64,000 bases of DNA from Hormiphora californensis (Eukaryota; Ctenophora; Tentaculata; Cydippida; Pleurobrachiidae). Positions 54,401 to 64,000 of this stretch are shown here, piece after piece (the first letter of the stretch is position 1; every line of letters begins with the position of its first letter). The position numbers and the translations under genes were made by a program. The stretch lies in assembly GCA_020137815.1 (NCBI GenBank), contig CM035355.1:124001-188000 (forward strand), given 5' to 3'. The notes under the pieces were generated by a model. That model was not told the origin of the DNA. It was given only the letters and a program-made list of their open reading frames with translations, and did no database searches.

Positions 54401-55006
54401 TTTCAAGTCTTTATGACCTTCGAGTCGTGTCATATCGCGACCATGGTTTAAATGAATATTTAATGACTAATTAATGAATAATTAATGAACTATGGCGATT
54501 TTGAAGTTCTCACACAGCTATTACCGAGCGTAATGATGTAAGGAACCACTGTTCCAAACGGCAAGTCTCTACTATTTGTGGTTTAGGAGAACACTCAAAG
54601 ATAAAAAAGCGTCCTCCCCCCCTCCCCCTCCCCCTCCCCCTCCCCCTCCCCTCCTTTACATTTTTGCATTTTGGGACCCCTCTGGCAAATTTTTACCTTA
54701 CATCCGATCGTTCTGAAAATTTGCATGCCTCTTCTCCTATATGAGGGCACTCAGAGTACAAAATTTCAGCTCTCTACTTCATCTGGAACATGCTTTTTTA
54801 AAGCATCAAAAACCCCGAAATCTGCAATGGTATATAGTAGCACTGGCAGGTTTTCACACGCTTGTGTGTAGAAGTGTTGTGTGTGCTCTCTCTTTTGTTT
54901 TTTGAGTTAGAGGGTATTTCTAAGGTGGGGGCTCTGCCCCCACACCCCCGTTTATGGTGGGGGCTGTGCCCCCACACCCCCCTTTTGGGCCCGGGGCACT
55001 TGCCAG
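54401..55006. other. Non-coding with C-rich and G/C hairpin repeats
   Basis: (CCCCCT)n at 54614-54655 gives a G-quadruplex pattern on the minus strand. GGGGGCTCTGCCCCC (54928-54942) and GGGGGCTGTGCCCCC (54959-54973) are hairpins also seen in segment C. No gene. Confidence 0.5.
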
Positions 55007-55011
55007 TGCTA

Positions 55012-55012
<1 letters not shown>

Positions 55013-55066
<54 letters not shown>
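55013..55066. repeat. (TA)n microsatellite
   Basis: About 27 TA units directly abutting the left end of fold-back F3. The target of F3 was probably this tract, since TATATA also flanks the right end. Confidence 0.9.
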
Positions 55067-55069
<3 letters not shown>

Positions 55070-55834
55070 GGTGTCCCATATATTCTCCGGGTCGGTTGGC
55101 GAGCTGTCACGCAAAAACGGTGATAGTTGTGTGAAAAAAAACTGCGGGAGTGTGCTGGATTAATTCCTTCCTAACTGATGGCTTTGTTTTAAAATTAAAT
55201 TTCAAAAGTTCATTTTTCATGAATGAACATTGCGGCCGTTCATTCATGAATTCTGAAATATTGTTTACCTTGAGTAAGTAACTTTTCTTTGGCTCGCAAT
55301 TATCTTTCCATTGGGCACCATAAAACTCAAATTGAAGCACCAGGTCACATGACAGTTGAGAAAATGAACATGCATGATTTTGGCTCTTTTTGCGACTTTC
55401 AATCGGCTGTATCACCGCTACCTTACCTTCAATCTTTTTGAAACTTTGGGTGAACATTGGATAAGCAAAGATCTTTGCTCACAAGAAAAATCAAGGTCAA
55501 AACTCAAAGTTCATTTTTAAGTTTTGGTAGTTCATTCCGCTCATTCAGTAACCAACAACCCTAAAGTAGGGTGCTCCAAATTATCCAAAAAATTTTAAAT
55601 TTCTCTAACTTTTTTTTAGGTGTGAGGTTTAGTGAGAAAAGCAATTTCCCAAATTTTTTTTGAAATCGGAACTCATTTAGGCTAATCACACGACTAATTA
55701 CGTAATTAGCCATCGCGCAGGAAGTACAACTTCCATTTTGACGTATTTCACCCTTTGGACGATGTTATGAGTTCCAAAATAGCTTGATGACTCTTCTGAA
55801 TGACTTGCTTCTACCTTAGATGCACCCTAGTGAC

Positions 55835-58800
55835 GGTGCACCCTAGTGGCGGTGGCGGTTTTTCTGTCCACTAGAAAGGGCTCTGAGCCCCGGACAACAT
55901 TTGGCGAAGGGGTTCATCCCAGGGTCTACGATGTGAAGTCTAAAACCTCTCGTATTCCAAGTACCGTGGTGCGTGATGAAGAATCACATCCCTCACAAGG
56001 TGCCACTGTTAATCGCTTTTCTGTCCTGGGTGATACCAGACTAAACAGATAAACGAAACGGAACACCACGGTACTAAACCAGTAAAGGTTGAAAAACAAT
56101 CCGTTGCGGGAGCTAGCAAACTCCCGTACCGTATCGGCCTGCTTACTCCTGTCTCTCCTGGAACGTTATCATGGTTGATTCTGGTGAGAGTGGCCGATTT
56201 ATCTTTAGGGGTTGGATCAGTTCCTGCGGTTTCCGGTGATGGACCAGTGGCGCGGCATCATCGGTTATGGAGGGTGCTATTATTGCCTACCTGAGAGGGG
56301 GGACCCTCTCTGTACCCTCCTAGCCATCTGAAAAGCAATCTAATGAAGTTCACCTATAGCGCCAGGGTTAAAGCCCCTGATATTCTTGCGGAGGCCAATG
56401 GCGCCCTTGAAGTGGTAGGCTTAAAGCCTTCGGGAGGGCCTGCTACAGATGGCCGGAGGTCCGAGCCGGAACAGAAAAAAGAACCAAAAAACCCCTTAAA
56501 AACTATAAAAAAATCTAGGATTTTAGGGTGTGATAGTGAGACTACAGAAATACCAAAAACATTTGGGATTATTGGTTGTAGGAGGGAAACGGTCGTGGGT
56601 ACTTTGAATGTGAGGACTATACGGGATGATTGTCGGAGGGAGGTTATGGTGAGCAGGTTTCTGAGTAGTGGTGTGGGTGTTATGGGTGTGCAGGAGCACA
56701 GGATCTGTCATGGCGAGGACGTGCAAGTGGAGAGAGGGAGAGGATTCTGTTTTGTATCTTCGTCGGCGTGGAGGAGTGGTTCTGGTGCAGCGTGTGGCGG
56801 GGTTGGGATGTTTCTGACAGAGGAAGCGTACAGGGCAGTGAAACTGGTGAAACCCTACACTAAGAGGATCCTCCTGGTTAGTTTCTCTGGTAACCCTGCT
56901 CTTACCGTAGTTTGTGTGTACTCTCCTACAGAGGGGAGTGATGCTGAGGAGGCTTCGTTGTTTCATCAGGATCTGCGTGCGGCTATTCATGAGGTTCCAG
57001 CGCATGATGTTCTGTTAGTAGTGGGTGACGTGAATGCTCACCTATCTAGGACGTCACCTGAGGACTCCGGCTTCTATCTCCATCCTACCTCCAACAGGAA
57101 TGGGACCCTCTTGCGTGACACTATGGTTGAGTGTGACCTTGTCGCCGGAAATCATCTGTTCCAGAAGAAGGCATCTAAGCTTCATACTTTCACCAGTGAT
57201 GGTACCCTCTGCAAGAGTCAGATCGACTATATTCTGGTCAGGAGTAAGTGGCGGAACTCTCTGCGGAACCTTGAGGTGGTGGACTCCTTCGGGGATGTCG
57301 GCTCAGATCACCGTGCAGTACTGGGTTTCATACGGCTGAGTCTCCGGAAGACAAAACGACCCAAGGGCCAGATCAGATATGACTTCACTCAGCTGAAGGA
57401 GGATACTGATTTACAGGACGAGTACAGTGTAGAGGTGAACAATCGTTTTGATGTTCTGAAGCAGGATGTGGAACTGAATGACGGTTCTGGGAGGTACGGG
57501 GCATTCGTTACAGCTGTCACTGAGACTAACAGTCGTTTGCTCCCCCGCAAGAGGAAACGAACCCATGACACAGCGATGGATGACCCTAGAGTTCAGACAG
57601 ACCGCGAGGAGTTATTTGTGGCAAAAAGGGCTTTCTTTCATGACCCCACGGAGGAGAGTAGGTGTGTGGTCAGTGAGAAGAAGGAGGCTCTTAGTGCTAC
57701 ACATGCCCTGGTGACTGAGGAGATTGTTAGTAGGAAAATAAGGCGTGTGGAGGCGGCCACTGATGAGAGGAAAAGTAAGGAGGCTTGGGATCTTATTAGA
57801 GATGTTACCGGAGGTGGTCGTCCTGGTGGTCTTGTGGAGGGTGGCAGCGCGGAAGGAAGGTTAGAATCGTGGAGGAACCATTTCTCTGGGATACTGGGCG
57901 CCCCGCCTGATGTCCCTGATGAGGACCTGACAGTTCACACGGTTAGTGAGGAACTTCCCATTTCTACCGACCGGTTCACTGCAGAGGAGTTTGATACTGC
58001 TAGGAGGTCGATCAAAGAAGGCAAGGCGTCGGGTGATGATGGTGTTGCACCGGAGGTGTTGAAGAGAGGAGGAGTCAGTGAGATCATGCTGGACTTCTAC
58101 AACGATGCTCTGGAGAATGGTAGCTTCCCGGATCAGTGGAGGAATCTCCTTATAGTCCCTGTTCCTAAAAAGGGCGACCTCACCAAAACTGGGAACTACA
58201 GGGGGATCTCTCTTACTTCTGTGGCTCTAAAGACCCTTAATAAGATTATCCTTAACCGGTTACTGCCCCACGTTGAGCCACTTCTGAGGGACAACCAAAA
58301 CGGTTTCCGCCCTGGACGTTCAACAACGTCCCACATCCTGGCTCTGCGGCGGTTACTGGAAGGTGTAACTGAGCGTAAACTTACCTCAGTTATACTATTT
58401 GTTGATTTTAAACGGGCCTTCGATTCAATACACAGAGGAACCCTTATGCGTATCCTGAGAGCCTACGGGATCCCGGAGAAGCTAGTTAGTCTGATCGAGT
58501 GCTCCTACCGGGACACCATCGCCCGGGTCAAAACGGAGGATGGTCTTACTGAAGCCATTGCTATTCTGGCAGGCGTACTGCAGGGGGACACTCTGGCACC
58601 ATACCTCTTCATCATCGTCATCGATTACGTCATGAGGCAGGCTCTGGAGGGTAAGGACTTTGGCTTCACAATCACCAGGCGAAGGAGTCGTCGTCATCCC
58701 GAGGTGAAGATCTCTGACACCGACTATGCGGACGATCTGTCACTGCTAGCCGATACGATCGACGAGGCTCAGGAGTTTCTTCTGAGTCTGGAGAGTGCTG

Positions 58801-59494
58801 CTGCAGCGGTTGGTTTACATCTCAACGAGGGGAAGACCAAGTTTATGGCCACTGGATATGAGGAGCCCTCCCTCGTGACTGCGAGTGGTAGGCAACTGGA
58901 ATGGGTGGATGACTTCGTCTACCTGGGTGCTCATCTCCGGTCCACAGAGCACGATTTCAATGTAAGGAAGGCCAAGGCCTGGGCGGCTTGTCATCGCTTG
59001 AGGAGTGTATGGAAGACTGACATGAGGAGGAGTTGCAAGGTTAATCTGTTCAGAACAACAGTGGAAGCCATACTACTCTATGGAGCAGAGACCTGGACAC
59101 TTACAGCTAGTCTGGAAAAACGCCTGGATGGATGTCATAGTAACATGCTGAGAATGGCACTGGGTATCAATTGGTGGGACAAGGTGCGGAATGAGGACGT
59201 CTATCAGAATACTCCCAGGGCATCTGAAACTGTCCGAGCTCGCAGATTAAGGCTGGCTGGTCATATACAGCGCCATCCCGAGCTTACTGCTCACCAGCTT
59301 CTTTTCTGGGAGCCGGACAGAGGGAATCGTAGCAGGGGGAGGCCCCAGAAGACTTTCCTTAAGCAAATCAGGGACGATACTGGTCTTGCATCCGATAACG
59401 AGATAAAGGAGCTTATGCAAAACCGGGAGCTGTGGCGGACTGATATAGTTGCTCGGACATGGAAGCCGCCCTAAGTCAAGTAAGTCAGTAAGTC
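55835..59494 (+). mobile_element. Full-length RTE-type LINE inserted in FB2
   Basis: Inserted within AGTGAC, which is found on both sides (55829-55834 and 59495-59500). The uninterrupted site is visible in the mirror arm (about 60500-60520). It has a ~500-bp 5' region, with an open frame without ATG at 55846-56052, one long ORF and a 3' UTR of about 20 bp made of AAGTCAGT units. Short 3' ends of this type are usual in RTE elements. Confidence 0.85.
56343..59474 (+). CDS. RTE-type LINE endonuclease-reverse transcriptase, intact
   Basis: 1043 codons from ATG to TAA without a break, a usual length for the RTE group. An AP-type endonuclease begins at GTLNVRT (86-92), contains GDVNAH (228-233) and ends with SDH (321-323). 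Reverse transcriptase motifs are NYRGISL (618), VDFKRAFDS (687), GVLQGDTLAP (744) and YADD (795-798), followed by DDFVYLG and LLYGAETW. The C-terminus has RLRLAGHIQRHP and RSRGRPQKTF, the same architecture as the fragments at 8241 and 17109. The protein would nick target DNA and prime cDNA synthesis there. All catalytic motifs visible to me are present, so activity is possible. The RTE/RTEX assignment is by motif style only. Confidence 0.9.
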   Translation: MKFTYSARVKAPDILAEANGALEVVGLKPSGGPATDGRRSEPEQKKEPKNPLKTIKKSRILGCDSETTEIPKTFGIIGCRRETVVGTLNVRTIRDDCRREVMVSRFLSSGVGVMGVQEHRICHGEDVQVERGRGFCFVSSSAWRSGSGAACGGVGMFLTEEAYRAVKLVKPYTKRILLVSFSGNPALTVVCVYSPTEGSDAEEASLFHQDLRAAIHEVPAHDVLLVVGDVNAHLSRTSPEDSGFYLHPTSNRNGTLLRDTMVECDLVAGNHLFQKKASKLHTFTSDGTLCKSQIDYILVRSKWRNSLRNLEVVDSFGDVGSDHRAVLGFIRLSLRKTKRPKGQIRYDFTQLKEDTDLQDEYSVEVNNRFDVLKQDVELNDGSGRYGAFVTAVTETNSRLLPRKRKRTHDTAMDDPRVQTDREELFVAKRAFFHDPTEESRCVVSEKKEALSATHALVTEEIVSRKIRRVEAATDERKSKEAWDLIRDVTGGGRPGGLVEGGSAEGRLESWRNHFSGILGAPPDVPDEDLTVHTVSEELPISTDRFTAEEFDTARRSIKEGKASGDDGVAPEVLKRGGVSEIMLDFYNDALENGSFPDQWRNLLIVPVPKKGDLTKTGNYRGISLTSVALKTLNKIILNRLLPHVEPLLRDNQNGFRPGRSTTSHILALRRLLEGVTERKLTSVILFVDFKRAFDSIHRGTLMRILRAYGIPEKLVSLIECSYRDTIARVKTEDGLTEAIAILAGVLQGDTLAPYLFIIVIDYVMRQALEGKDFGFTITRRRSRRHPEVKISDTDYADDLSLLADTIDEAQEFLLSLESAAAAVGLHLNEGKTKFMATGYEEPSLVTASGRQLEWVDDFVYLGAHLRSTEHDFNVRKAKAWAACHRLRSVWKTDMRRSCKVNLFRTTVEAILLYGAETWTLTASLEKRLDGCHSNMLRMALGINWWDKVRNEDVYQNTPRASETVRARRLRLAGHIQRHPELTAHQLLFWEPDRGNRSRGRPQKTFLKQIRDDTGLASDNEIKELMQNRELWRTDIVARTWKPP

Positions 59495-59619
59495 AGTGAC
59501 CGAAGATGCCATAACAGGACATGCCAAATATGCCATAGCAGGGTACGCGTGGCTTGCCAGCGCATATTGTATAAGACTTCATTTTATGCCTTTCTGGGGT
59601 CTTTCCATGTGACCTTTGT

Positions 59620-60370
59620 TGTTGATTTTGTTGTTATAGAGGCCCATAGATGTCAAAAGAGGTGCATAGGTGGCCATAGAGACCCTTAGAGGCATATGAA
59701 GGCCTCTGCAGGCCCATAGAGGCCCATATACGTACATAGTAGTCTACAGAGGTTCATAGAGTCCCCTGGAAGGGCCATACAGACCCATAGAGTTCTATAG
59801 CGGCGTTCAGAGATTCAGAGAGGTCTCTTAGAGGGGCATGCATTGCTGTAGAGGTCCATAGGGATCCATAAAAGGCCCATAGAGGTCCATGGAGGCCCAT
59901 AGAGGTCCATAGAGGCTATAAAGGACCTGAATGGGCCTCTATGGAGTCTCTATGGATCTAGATGGGCATCTTAGGCCCTCAATCGGTCTCTATGGTACTC
60001 TAGGGTGCCTAAACGGGACTGTATAAGTCCATAGTAATCTGTACTGGCCACAATAAGTCTTCATGACCCTATAAAGGCCTCATTGAACCTCTTGGAGCCG
60101 CGATGGAACTCTACAGGCTTCTGTGGACCCCCATGAACATCTACGAAGTCTCCAGAGAGGTCTCTTAGAGCTCTAAGAGACCTCTCTGGATCTCTGAACG
60201 CTGCTATAGAACTATATGGGTCTTTATGGTCCTTCAAGGGGACTCTATGAACCTCTGTAGACTGCTATGTACGTATATGGGCCTCTATGGGCCTGCAGAG
60301 GCCTTCATGGGCCTCTAAGGGTCTCTATGGCCACCTATGCACCTCTTTTGACATCTATGGGCCTCTATAA
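59620..60370. repeat. Degenerate 10-bp repeat core of FB2
   Basis: The unit GGYCCATRGA is best seen at 59874-59915 (four perfect-length units in a row). The flanks are inverted: GGCCCATAGATGTCAAAAGA near 59641 mirrors the sequence ending near 60368. The centre (59830-60165) is a loop of more diverged units. Confidence 0.75.
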
Positions 60371-60756
60371 CAACAAAATCAACAACAAAGGTCACATGGA
60401 AAGACCCCAGAAAGGCATAAAATGAAGTCTTATCCAATATGCGCTGGCAAGCCACGCGTTCCCTGCTATGGCATATTTGGCATGTCTTGTTATGGCATCT
60501 TCGGTCACTAGGGTGCATCTAAGGTGGAAGCAAGTCATTCAGAAGAGTCATCAAGCTATTTTGGAACTCATAACATCGTCCAAAGGGTGAAATACGTCAA
60601 AATGAAAGTTGTACTTCCCGCGCGATGGCTAATTACGTAATTAGCCATGTGATTAGCCTAAATGAGTTCCGATTTCAAAAAAAAATTGGGAAATTGCTTT
60701 TCTCACTAAACCTCACACCTAAAAAAAAGTTAGAGTTGCTACTTCAAAAATTTTTT

Positions 60757-60987
60757 CCCTGCCCGGGTGAATGCCGAATGTCAAAAGCTGGTTAGCAAGT
60801 GTCATGTGATTGGGAGTTAGCTAACTCTAAGCTATGTGAGAAGTATACTGACAGCTAGATCGTATGCATCTCACATTACATTATGACCAAGCCTTGATCC
60901 TGTTGGCAGTGACAATGTCACTGACATGTGAAACGGTAGGGCAGGGAAACACAGCATTATGAATACATAATGCAATAATTCTTGTTT
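60757..60987. mobile_element. Twin-hairpin element X, copy in FB2 right arm
   Basis: From TTTTTTCCCTGCCCGGG to AATAATTCTTGTTT. It interrupts the right arm of FB2 between AAAGTTAGAG and GGATAATTTGG, with some rearrangement at the left side. About 200 bp are identical to 24440-24651. Confidence 0.65.
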
Positions 60988-62081
60988 AAAAATGGATAAT
61001 TTGGAGCACCCTACCCTAAAGTGATGGAAAAGTGTTGGATTTTGTTTGGCCAATGTCCTGCAATGACAGAGAGGTGTGGTAACGTGTTTCCGGGCTAGTT
61101 AGTGGGTGTCCATGTGATCTTGGTGATACGTCCTGACACCTTCACTGAGCAATAATCAAGGGATTTTCACGAATAGAATTCAAGCATGTGATTTGGGTTT
61201 TCTGCGATTGGTATCGTGCAGCAATGTTAAGAGATCTCATAGCCCCTCGAAAATGATGGTTAGTTCAATGAAATGAGTTGATTTATGATCGAAAATGGTC
61301 GTTGAGTTCAATGTGGCATCGGTTTTAATATTATTGATCATAAATCAACTCAATTTATTTTTGAGGTGCTATGTGATCTCTCAAGATTGCTGCACGATAC
61401 CAATCGCAGTAGACCCGAATCACATGCTTTAATTCGAGAAAATCCCTTGATTATTGCTCAGTGAAGGTGTCAGGTATCACCAAGATCACATGGACACCCA
61501 CTAACTAGCCCGGAAACACGTTACCACACCTCTCTGTCATTGCAGGACATTGGCCAAACAAAATCCAACACTTTTCCATCACTTTAGGGTTGTTGGTTAC
61601 TGAATGAGCGGAATGAACTACCAAAACTTAAAAATGAACTTTGAGTTTTAACCTTGATTTTTCTTGTGAGCAAAGATCTTTGCTTATCCAATGTTCACCC
61701 AAAGTTTCAAAAAGATTGAAGGTAAGGTAGCGGTGATACAGCCGATTGAAAGTCGCAAAAAGAGCCAAAATCATGCATGTTCATTTTCTCAACTGTCATG
61801 TGACCTGGTGCTTCAATTTGAGTTTTATGGTGCCCAATGGAAAGATAATTGCGAGCCAAAGAAAAGTTACTTACTCAAGGTAAACAATATTTCAGAATTC
61901 ATGAATGAACGGCCGCAATGTTCATTCATGAAAAATGAACTTTTGAAATTTAATTTTAAAACAAAGCCATCAGTTAGGAAGAAATTAATCCAGCACACTC
62001 CCGCAGTTTTTTTTCACACAACTATCACCGTTTTTACGTGACAGCTCGCCAACCGACCCGGAGAATATATGGGACACCCTG

Positions 62082-62464
62082 TATATATACACCAGAGGAT
62101 TCAGATTGACTGATGAAACTAGTTGTGTTTTATTAACCCCTCGTCTCCCTCCTTCACACATATATATATATCTGGAATCTGGAGCACCAACCTGACACTC
62201 TCTGTCCTTGGATGTCGCCAGGTTGATGCTCCAACATTCCTACGCACCGGGAAACTCGTGCGGAATTATCTTCGACCGTGTCAAAAACCGTGTCACACAT
62301 TATCATACCGAGCAATAGTTTAGTATATCCAGAGTATCTAACAATACTTCTTTCGTATGTAGTTCGTATCGCATCACCGACAACTGAAATTAACGCTTAA
62401 TATTAATAGGGCCAGATAGAGGTCGTGTTGACTACATTTTGGTGGGTGCTGAAGGTGACCTACA
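62082..62464. other. Non-coding stretch
   Basis: No supported gene. ACCGTGTCA-type sequence near 62275-62300 resembles 31035-31070. Confidence 0.4.
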
Positions 62465-62580
62465 ACTATGGCTCATGCAACTATAGCTCATAGAATCTAT
62501 GAGCCATAGTTGTATGCAACTATGGCTCATAGATTCTATGAGCCATAGATGTATACAACTATGGCTCATAGTAATTTGAT
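62465..62580. repeat. ACTATGGCTCATAG palindromic tandem repeat
   Basis: Alternating ACTATGGCTCATAG and CTATGAGCCATAG, separated by TTGTATGCA-like spacers. Related units recur at 63375-63450. Confidence 0.75.
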
Positions 62581-62793
62581 ATTAAAGAAAACACGGTGAC
62601 TTTTGGGGCTGTGGCATTGCCACCACAGTTGAATTTAATTCGAATGGCTCATTTCCCCAATACAATAAGCATCCTACAACACATTTGGTTAGAATAAATC
62701 ATACAGATAAGTAGCTAACTAATATATCTAGGATTATGATTATTAATAGAAAGATAGATCGATAGAAAAATAGAGATATGTGTATTGAGTATA
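62581..62793. other. AT-rich non-coding stretch
   Basis: Contains GATAGA-type simple sequence near 62750-62775. Nothing else. Confidence 0.4.
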
Positions 62794-63238
62794 GAACAAG
62801 AATTATTTGCATTATGTATCCATAATGCTACGTTTCCCTGCCCTCTTCGATTTGCCATTCAACTAGCCCAACAAGTAAGCTGTCCGCAAAATGAGGATTT
62901 GTGTTTTTCGAATTTTTGAACAAAACGCAGAACAGATTTTTCAATTTCTCCATTTTCCCCAATCAAAACGTGCGGCCGATATAAAACAAATTTTGCCGCA
63001 CATTACAGTTTATAGCCGCACGCCCCTCATAAAATTTCAATTGTTTGCACGTGCGCATGTTACTCCGCAAGTGTCAGATAGCGCGCCGCGAGGTTGCCCC
63101 TCGCAACGAAAGTGTGACCAAAAAGGTCCCTCTACCGATTAGTTAGTTCGTTTTCGAATTCTAACCCTGCTATGCCTTTTTACAAAGTAAAAAGGCATCC
63201 GGGTGAATGCCTTCGGCATTCACCCGGGCAGGGAAAAA
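62794..63238. mobile_element. Twin-hairpin element X, full-looking copy
   Basis: One end has ACAAGAATTATTTGCATTAT with the hairpin GCATTATG/CATAATGC (62809-62829). The other end has a 13-bp stem CCGGGTGAATGCC/GGCATTCACCCGG (63199-63211 and 63215-63227) followed by GCAGGGAAAAAAT. An 83-codon frame at 62891-63142 has no recognisable domain and is not seen in the other copies. Confidence 0.55.
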
Positions 63239-63242
63239 ATAA

Positions 63243-63450
63243 ACGAGATATGCCATCATTTATGACAGTAGCCTAAAGGTTTTACCCCTGGGACACCACA
63301 TGGGCCCGGGCCCGGGCATCCAAACTAATTTATTAAATTAGTTTTAGGACTAAATCAGAACACATTTCTATGAACCAATGAGCTATAATAGTTGTATGAG
63401 TCTATGGCTCACAGAATCTATGAGAGCTATAGTTGTGTGAGCCATAGCTG
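63243..63450. repeat. Arm of the TTAA MITE plus ATGGCTCA repeats
   Basis: 63243-63355 matches the right arm of the MITE at 53290-53734 (CATTTATGACAGTAGCC to GGACT). 63375-63450 holds diverged CTATGGCTCA/TATGAGCC units. Confidence 0.65.
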
Positions 63451-63489
63451 TAGGTAATCAGTGCTGAAAACCCATAATAGCTTTATTAA

Positions 63490-63615
63490 AGAGAGAGATT
63501 AGTTCTATGCGCATTTTGCCTTTTTGCCGCTCAAAATCGACCCATCCATCACTGAGATATTTTTGTTACTCTCGGGGAATCAGTACTAGTAAACCCGTTC
63601 GCCCTACGGGCGAAT
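63490..63615. repeat. piggyBac-like MITE fragment and a hairpin
   Basis: 63500-63570 matches an arm of 4055-4523 (CCGCTCAAAATCGACCCA). At 63599-63615 TTCGCCC TAC GGGCGAA is a perfect 7-bp hairpin. Confidence 0.6.
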
Positions 63616-63639
63616 TTCGGGGAAATGGTAGCTGGGTTA

Positions 63640-64000
63640 GGGAGCACTGACATCACCAGTCGACCTGTTGACATCCTATCTTAAGTTACTGTATCGTAAA
63701 AGGAGCGCAGGCGGGATCGCTGCGAGTTTCAGAACGTCAGCCACCAATGGGACCCCATCCTCCCCATTGTTGCATCCTCCTTCAACCCCCGTAGTGCCAA
63801 TATCCCCGGGTTCCAGTCTCCCTCCGTTCCCACTCCCCCTGCCACTAACCCGTCTCACGTATCACAGCTGTAGCCCCCCCCCCCTCTCCCTCCCTGCTCT
63901 CACCCCCTCTCATCCTACCACAACAACCCAGCTCACCACCCTATCTCATCTCCACCCTGTCACCCAATCCAATCACACCCTGGGTATTTATACCCACCAC
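63640..64000 (+). other. Proline-rich open frame running off the window edge
   Basis: From a TAG near 63636 one + strand frame stays open to the window end (about 120 codons). It is rich in Pro and Ser, with a run of Pro at about 63874. There is no ATG. A CATCACCAG acceptor-like site lies at about 63651-63659, so it could be an internal exon. The C-rich composition makes chance openness likely. Confidence 0.2.

Larger units (their letters stand above)
55567..61013. mobile_element. Fold-back FB2 (hAT-like 8-bp duplication) with LINE and X inserts
   Basis: TAGGGTGCTCCAAATTATCC and its complement form the ends. The 8-bp duplication CCCTAAAG is at 55559-55566 and 61014-61021. Without its inserts the element is about 1.5 kb and palindromic: arms 55567-55834 plus 59495-about 59830, and about 60160-61013. 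The outer arms share GAAATCGGAACTCATTTAGG and CTAATTACGTAATTAGCC. The inner part is a degenerate 10-bp repeat. No transposase of its own. Confidence 0.85.
55067..62081. mobile_element. Fold-back F, copy F3, with nested insertions
   Basis: CAGGGTGTCCCATATATTC at the left is mirrored at the right, within TATATA on both sides. The left arm is 55067-55566 plus 61022-about 61290, the right arm about 61330-62081, with the loop near 61300. It is the same family as F2 (about 85-90% by eye). FB2 is inserted in the left arm. Left and right arm frames of 116 codons (55107-55457 and 61691-62041) differ from the F2 frames at many non-synonymous sites. Confidence 0.85.

Noticed and set aside
56523-57005. 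160-codon antisense ORF in the RTE LINE
   Set aside because: It is a shadow frame of the endonuclease region with no independent support.

Overview
This is repeat-rich nuclear DNA of a metazoan, probably an aquatic invertebrate. It contains non-LTR retrotransposons of the RTE and CR1/L2 groups, many cut-and-paste transposon derivatives and MITEs, microsatellites, and exon-like segments with consensus splice sites. No operons, prokaryotic promoters, rRNA genes or CRISPR arrays are visible. The species cannot be named from the sequence. No complete ordinary host gene is present; nearly everything that can be supported is mobile DNA, and many elements are very long inverted repeats (fold-back elements).

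Layout. 1-6.4 kb: a small coiled-coil ORF, a frameshifted ORF, three tandem hairpin-bearing repeats, a TTAA-flanked MITE and a polypurine tract. 6.4-14.3 kb: duplicated segment A (copy A1) with a 5'-truncated RTE LINE split by an hAT-like MITE, a 163-bp tandem array, and a 3.1-kb TTA-flanked fold-back element. 14.3-15.5 kb: small repeats. 15.5-21.6 kb: second copy of A (A2), followed by another fold-back element. 23.7-25.3 kb: a twin-hairpin element and a tRNA-like sequence. 25.6-37.3 kb and 38.9-52.1 kb: two copies of segment B (B1, B2), each with a spliceable 129-codon exon, a TTAA MITE, a TIR element carrying an AT-hook/zinc-knuckle ORF, an E2F-motif palindrome and a CR1/L2-type LINE. 52.1-55 kb: the right arm of fold-back F2, a dispersed repeat, another TTAA MITE and a further 163-bp array. 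55.07-62.08 kb: a nest in which fold-back F3 contains fold-back FB2, which itself contains a full-length RTE LINE (1043 codons, apparently intact) and a small hairpin element. 62-64 kb: further hairpin repeats and a proline-rich open frame running off the edge.

How the parts relate. Insertions are datable by nesting, by target-site duplications and by comparing A1 with A2 and B1 with B2. Several elements are present in only one copy of a duplicated segment. A2 and B1 also carry many single-base deletions absent from A1 and B2. The stretch from about 15.5 to 37.3 kb may therefore be an alternative haplotype or an under-polished assembly patch rather than a true tandem duplication. The two most interesting coding observations are the exon at 40567-40953 and the AT-hook/zinc-knuckle ORF at 42845-43534, whose frame closes if a 256-bp MITE is ignored.
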